From positions 1 to 7,246 of the forward strand of contig JAEYTU010000599.1 of assembly GCA_023433825.1 (NCBI GenBank): DNA of 7,246 nucleotides. The letters are read 5' to 3'. Below the pieces are notes generated by a model. It was given only the letters and a program-made list of their open reading frames with translations, was not told the DNA's origin and ran no database searches. The stretch's first letter is position 1. Every line of letters starts with the position of its first letter. The position numbers were made by a program, and so were the translations under genes. The stretch is from Planctomycetota bacterium (lineage in GTDB: Bacteria; Planctomycetota; UBA1135; UBA2386). Shown in pieces: positions 6,357 through 7,246 of this stretch.

Positions 6357-6988
6357 CGGCCGGTCGGCGGGGTCTGTGTCTGTTCGGCGGTTCGTTCCAG
6401 CCGCCGCACCGAACGCACGAACGGATCGTCCGCGCATGCCTCGCGAAGCTGCCGATCGAGAAGGTCGTCGTCGTGCCGGCCGGTCACCACCCGCACAAGC
6501 GGACGCGCGAGATGGTGCCCGCGGAAGTGCGGCTGGAACTGTGCCGCCTCGCCTTCGCCGGGATCGCCGGTGTCGAGGTCGACGACTACGAAGTCGCGCG
6601 ACCGGTGCCGTCGTTCACGATCGACACCGTGCGCCACTTCCGTCAGCGCTGGCCCGCCGATGCCCCGCTCTTCTGGGTCATCGGCTCCGACAACTTGCCG
6701 CTGCTTCCGTCGTGGCGTGACCACCACGAGATCCAACGATTGGCGACGATCGTCACGTTCCCGCGTGCGAGCCACCCGATCGACATCGAGCTGTTGGCGC
6801 AACTCGACCTGACCGACGCCGAGCGTGCGACGCTGCTCGCGAACGTGCTCGACGTCGAGCCCGACGCGGTTTCGGCGACGGCGATCCGCACGGCGCTCCG
6901 CGACGGCGCGGATGCCGACGTCGACGCGCTGCTGCATCCGGCCGTCGCACGGCGGATCCGCGAGCTCGGCCTGTTCGGGACGCGCTGA
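6353..6988 (+). CDS. nadD: Nicotinate-nucleotide adenylyltransferase
   Basis: The 211-residue protein makes deamido-NAD from nicotinate mononucleotide and ATP in NAD biosynthesis. It has the nucleotidyltransferase signature FGGSFQPPHRTH (11-22), which holds the (T/H)xxH-type histidines of this superfamily; the usual glycine of HxGH is Thr here. VVVVPAGHHPHKR (38-50), SFTIDTVRHF (87-96), WVIGSDNLPLLPSW (108-121) and ATIVTFPR (131-138) follow, then the C-terminal VSATAIRTALRDG (173-185), corresponding to the conserved (S/T)xTxIR motif. The start GTG overlaps the hisS stop as GTGA and lies 10 residues before the GGSF motif, the right distance for the family. This coupling implies translation after termination on hisS. 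No ribosome site is visible. The pairing with hisS is not one I recall as widespread. Confidence 0.93.
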   Translation: MTAGRRGLCLFGGSFQPPHRTHERIVRACLAKLPIEKVVVVPAGHHPHKRTREMVPAEVRLELCRLAFAGIAGVEVDDYEVARPVPSFTIDTVRHFRQRWPADAPLFWVIGSDNLPLLPSWRDHHEIQRLATIVTFPRASHPIDIELLAQLDLTDAERATLLANVLDVEPDAVSATAIRTALRDGADADVDALLHPAVARRIRELGLFGTR

Positions 6989-6996
6989 CACCGCTC

Positions 6997-7246
6997 GTGC
7001 CGCCACCGCTCGCCGCCCTGCTGACTGCCGTCCTCGCCGGACTCGTCCTGCGATTCCGGCGTCACCTCGGCTTCGTCCCCGAAGACGTGCCCGGTGGGCG
7101 CAAGCGCCACGCGCGCCCGATCCCGTTGCTCGGCGCGATTCCGGCGACGGCCGCGATCGTCGCGGTCGCGTGCGCGCTTCCACCGGCGTTCGCGGTCGCG
7201 ATCGCGATCGCAACCGCCGTCGGCGCCGTCGACGACACGAGAAAGG
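6997..7246 (+). CDS. WecA/MraY-family glycosyl-1-phosphate transferase, N-terminal part
   Basis: A GTG 8 bp after the nadD stop opens a frame of 83 codons that leaves the window uninterrupted. It has a hydrophobic N-terminal segment (about 4-20), then DVPGGRKRHARPIPLLGAIPA (30-50), matching the 'D-P-x-RK-H-x-x-P-x-P-x-G' element that follows the first membrane helix in this family. A second membrane helix (about 52-72) ends at GAVDDTRK (76-83), the Mg-binding Asp-Asp motif. Members transfer a sugar-1-phosphate (GlcNAc, GalNAc or MurNAc-pentapeptide) to undecaprenyl phosphate at the cytoplasmic face of the membrane, starting polysaccharide, teichoic acid or peptidoglycan synthesis. The deciding C-terminal loops are missing, so substrate and subfamily cannot be called; WecA/TagO-like is somewhat favoured over MraY by the RKRHxRPIP context. 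An earlier start inside nadD is possible but not needed. Confidence 0.82.
   Translation, partial: MPPPLAALLTAVLAGLVLRFRRHLGFVPEDVPGGRKRHARPIPLLGAIPATAAIVAVACALPPAFAVAIAIATAVGAVDDTRK

Noticed and set aside
4962..6437. Minus-strand open frame of 491 codons opposite hisS
   Set aside because: Antisense shadow of hisS with no recognisable domain.

Overview
This is a GC-rich, gene-dense bacterial chromosomal segment of mostly housekeeping genes. The window suggests a Planctomycetota-like organism. The clues are very high third-position GC, GTG starts, scarce Shine-Dalgarno sites, a small membrane protein whose C-terminus has the HEAT-type pattern 'LRRLTGQDFG…W' that I associate with planctomycetes, and CTAG-centred promoter-like motifs. 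This taxonomic guess is an inference, not a proof.

Left block, minus strand (about 1-2963). Reading leftwards, the order is sucC (succinyl-CoA synthetase beta), sucD (alpha), a two-helix membrane protein with a HEAT-like tail that overlaps sucD by 4 bp, a GC-rich stem-loop, tatA (twin-arginine translocase) with its own candidate promoter, and the first codons of another minus-strand gene cut by the window edge (possibly tatC). sucC and sucD encode the TCA-cycle enzyme that makes ATP or GTP from succinyl-CoA. sucC has a GCTAGCCT promoter-like element upstream.

Middle block. Divergent from sucC is a plus-strand dcd gene of the long, two-domain dCTP deaminase type (366 aa), preceded by a hairpin in its leader. 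It is followed by a 318-bp convergent intergenic region without a convincing gene. That region holds two 61-bp near-identical direct repeats (57/61 identical, 87-bp period), each containing an inverted repeat and ending in CTAG, plus GC-rich hairpins beside each flanking gene. On the far side, on the minus strand, is a small lipoprotein of unknown function.

Right block, plus strand (5082-7246). hisS (histidyl-tRNA synthetase), nadD (nicotinate-nucleotide adenylyltransferase, 4-bp GTGA overlap with hisS) and the start of a WecA/MraY-family glycosyl-1-phosphate transferase (8 bp after nadD) look like one operon. It joins translation, NAD synthesis and the first lipid-linked step of a cell-envelope glycan. 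hisS has a GCTAGCTT element placed so that transcription would start at or very near the A of its ATG, predicting a leaderless mRNA.

The most notable non-coding signal is CTAG. By eye I find six CTAG tetranucleotides on the window, all between genes and none inside a coding region. Three form GCTAGNNT elements in the promoter position of sucC, the lipoprotein gene and hisS; the others end the two repeats. I see no defence system, CRISPR array, insertion sequence, rRNA or tRNA, and no convincing new multi-gene system.
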